Assembly (NCBI GenBank): GCA_963705285.1
Contig: OY970066.1
Location: 6,386,001 to 6,450,000 of the forward strand
Reading direction: 5' to 3'
Length of the DNA stretch: 64,000 nucleotides
Origin: JACMLD01 sp963705285
Lineage (GTDB): Bacteria > Bacteroidota > Bacteroidia > Chitinophagales > Chitinophagaceae
The notes below the pieces were generated by a model that was not told where the DNA came from, did not search any database, and saw only the letters and a program-made list of their open reading frames with translations. A program made the translations under genes and the position numbers. Positions 62,835-64,000 of this stretch are shown piece after piece (position 1 is the first letter of the stretch; each line of letters begins with the position of its first letter).

Positions 62835-63365
62835 ATGTTTACTGTGCGTAACGCCAACCCCTCCGACTTCAATAAAATTTACAGCCTGTACAAAAAAGTG
62901 GCGGAAGCCACCATTGGCATTGCCCGCAGACCGCATAAAGTAACAGAAGATTATATACGCGGTTTTATGGAAGCAGCAGCGGCAACCGGTATAGAATTGG
63001 TGATTGATAACCCGGAAGATCCGGAGGTTACCATTGCTGAAATTCATTGCTACCAGATGGGCATGCAGAAATTCAACCATGTACTGGACGAGCTTACCAT
63101 TGCGGTTCACCCCGCTTTCCAGGGAAAGGGCCTCGGCAAAATGATCTTTAAGCAGTTGCTGCAATCTATAACAGATAACCGGCCAGACATTTTGCGGGTA
63201 GAGCTCTTTACGCAGGAAAGCAACGCGCGCGCCATTGCGCTCTATCAACAACTAGGCTTTGAGCAGGAAGGCCGTTTTGCAAAAAGAATTCTTGGTAAAA
63301 ACGGACTTGAAGCAGATATTCCGATGGCGTGGTTTAATCCTGCTTATATTGCGGAAACTCATTAA
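62835..63365 (+). CDS. GNAT-family N-acetyltransferase
   Basis: 176 residues from the ATG at 62835 (FTVRNANPSDFNKIYSLYKKV). The acetyl-CoA loop is HPAFQGKGLGKMIFKQLL (about 95-112; Q-x-x-G-x-G/A type), and SNARAIALYQQLGFEQEGR is the terminal motif. This layout fits enzymes acting on small amines or protein N-termini; substrate unknown. The lipoprotein gene follows after 10 nt, so the two are probably co-transcribed. Confidence 0.92.
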   Translation: MFTVRNANPSDFNKIYSLYKKVAEATIGIARRPHKVTEDYIRGFMEAAAATGIELVIDNPEDPEVTIAEIHCYQMGMQKFNHVLDELTIAVHPAFQGKGLGKMIFKQLLQSITDNRPDILRVELFTQESNARAIALYQQLGFEQEGRFAKRILGKNGLEADIPMAWFNPAYIAETH

Positions 63366-63375
63366 AACATTTACA

Positions 63376-63843
63376 ATGAAAACAATTTCGTTTCTGTTAC
63401 TGGCAGTATTACTGGCAGCCTGCAATGCAACACCTGGCAATGAAACCGCAGTGGTTGGTTCACTACCCATTCAGGGTACCTGGCAACTGATATCCGGTAC
63501 CACCATAGAAAAAACCGACACACTGGTGACCGATTATACTAAAACACTTTCTTTTATAAAAATTATCAACGATAGTCATTTTGCTTTCCTGAAACATGAT
63601 CTCAATAAAGGAAAAGATACGGCTACCGCTTCATTTGGTGCCGGGGGTGGAAGTTACCTGCTAAAAGACAGCAGTTATACAGAACACCTGGAATACTGTA
63701 ACGACCGCCAATGGGAAAACAATGATTTTACGTTTACCATTACCATACGTAATGATACATTGATTCAAAGCGGCACTGAAAAAATTGAAAGTGCGGGCAT
63801 CAACAGGATCAACATTGAAAAATATGTGCGGGTAAAGAAATAA
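63376..63843 (+). CDS. Lipocalin-like lipoprotein
   Basis: 155 residues from the ATG at 63376 with a lipobox signal (MKTISFLLLAVLLAAC, cysteine 16). The mature part starts with IQGTWQLISGTTIEKTD and runs as alternating strands to INIEKYVRVKK, the usual pattern of small lipocalin-like domains in Bacteroidota. Likely an outer- or inner-membrane lipoprotein in the periplasm. Ligand unknown. Confidence 0.8.
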   Translation: MKTISFLLLAVLLAACNATPGNETAVVGSLPIQGTWQLISGTTIEKTDTLVTDYTKTLSFIKIINDSHFAFLKHDLNKGKDTATASFGAGGGSYLLKDSSYTEHLEYCNDRQWENNDFTFTITIRNDTLIQSGTEKIESAGINRINIEKYVRVKK

Positions 63844-63868
63844 TTCTTACTTCAATCGTGTGAGGTGC

Positions 63869-64000
63869 TTACCAGGCACCTGCACCAATTTCAAACAACA
63901 AACCGGTTTCTTTTATTGGGGCAAAGCCTGTCATGCGGTAACCAATGCGTATACCCAGGAATTTGGGTTTTTTAAACAGCGGTTTCATTTTCAGGTTAAA
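63869..64000 (-). CDS. Outer-membrane beta-barrel protein, C-terminal end (partial)
   Basis: Only the last 43 codons are in the window. The segment PKFLGIRIGYRMTGFAPIKE ... LFEIGAGAW shows alternating strands and ends in tryptophan, as outer-membrane barrel proteins do. The stop (TTA on the plus strand, 63869-63871) is convergent with the lipocalin-like gene. The N-terminal part lies beyond the right edge. Confidence 0.6.
   Translation of the reverse strand, partial: FNLKMKPLFKKPKFLGIRIGYRMTGFAPIKETGLLFEIGAGAW

Noticed and set aside
1..64000. tRNA, rRNA, integrase, transposase or phage genes
   Set aside because: None was recognised on either strand by eye. A tRNA scan was not possible, so a small RNA gene in an intergenic gap cannot be fully excluded.

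Overview
The window looks like a chromosomal segment of a Bacteroidota bacterium, most likely family Chitinophagaceae. The grounds are SusC/SusD proteins, FG-GAP/VCBS surface lipoproteins, a type IX secretion sorting domain, an Lnb-like protein, DUF5916 and DUF2795 proteins, and promoters of the Bacteroidota TAnnTTTG type instead of sigma70 boxes. No rRNA, tRNA, CRISPR array, integrase or transposase was recognised.

Layout. 1-5.5 kb: an MntA/HepT toxin-antitoxin pair runs, overlapping, into a ligase-associated DEXH helicase, followed by the nuclease PdeM and a histone-deacetylase-fold enzyme. 5.5-13.7 kb: a DUF5916 outer-membrane protein, an XRE/S24 (LexA-like) regulator flanked by 16-bp direct repeats, surE, a glycine-zipper lipoprotein, a GNAT enzyme and a CocE-type hydrolase. 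14.1-18.9 kb: a mitochondrial-type citrate synthase, YceI and secreted or hydrolytic proteins. 19.1-38.4 kb: a polysaccharide utilisation locus with an AraC regulator divergent from susC-susD, three paralogous lipoproteins of about 1,110 residues each, and a GH9 glucanase; an unrelated plus-strand gene sits inside it. 38.4-51.4 kb: queE, a PorE-like OmpA protein, dprA, guaB, and an Lnb-like / hydrolase / T9SS-substrate operon. 51.7-64 kb: dNK, trpS, gatC, two LolD/MacB-type ATPases, a cobalamin adenosyltransferase, fabI, recN, a zinc-ribbon/Nif3 pair, a GNAT enzyme and lipoproteins.

The most unusual content is non-coding. Seven gene borders carry degenerate 7-bp tandem arrays (one has alternating 7/8-bp spacing). 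The left arm always reads as GTGAG/AGTT-type words. Where a right arm exists (five loci) it is the complementary CTCAC/AACT type, so the two arms are inverted across the intergenic spacer whatever the gene orientation. Several arrays begin at or inside the stop codon of the neighbouring gene. Next to recN there are two tandem copies of a double-hairpin element. Each hairpin has a 15-bp stem and a 32-nt loop, the two stems differ only by compensatory changes, and the copies differ almost only in one loop. A 92-bp tandem repeat bracketed by inverted repeats and a 115-bp tandem repeat complete the set.

All functional calls come from reading motifs and gene context by eye. No database search was run.
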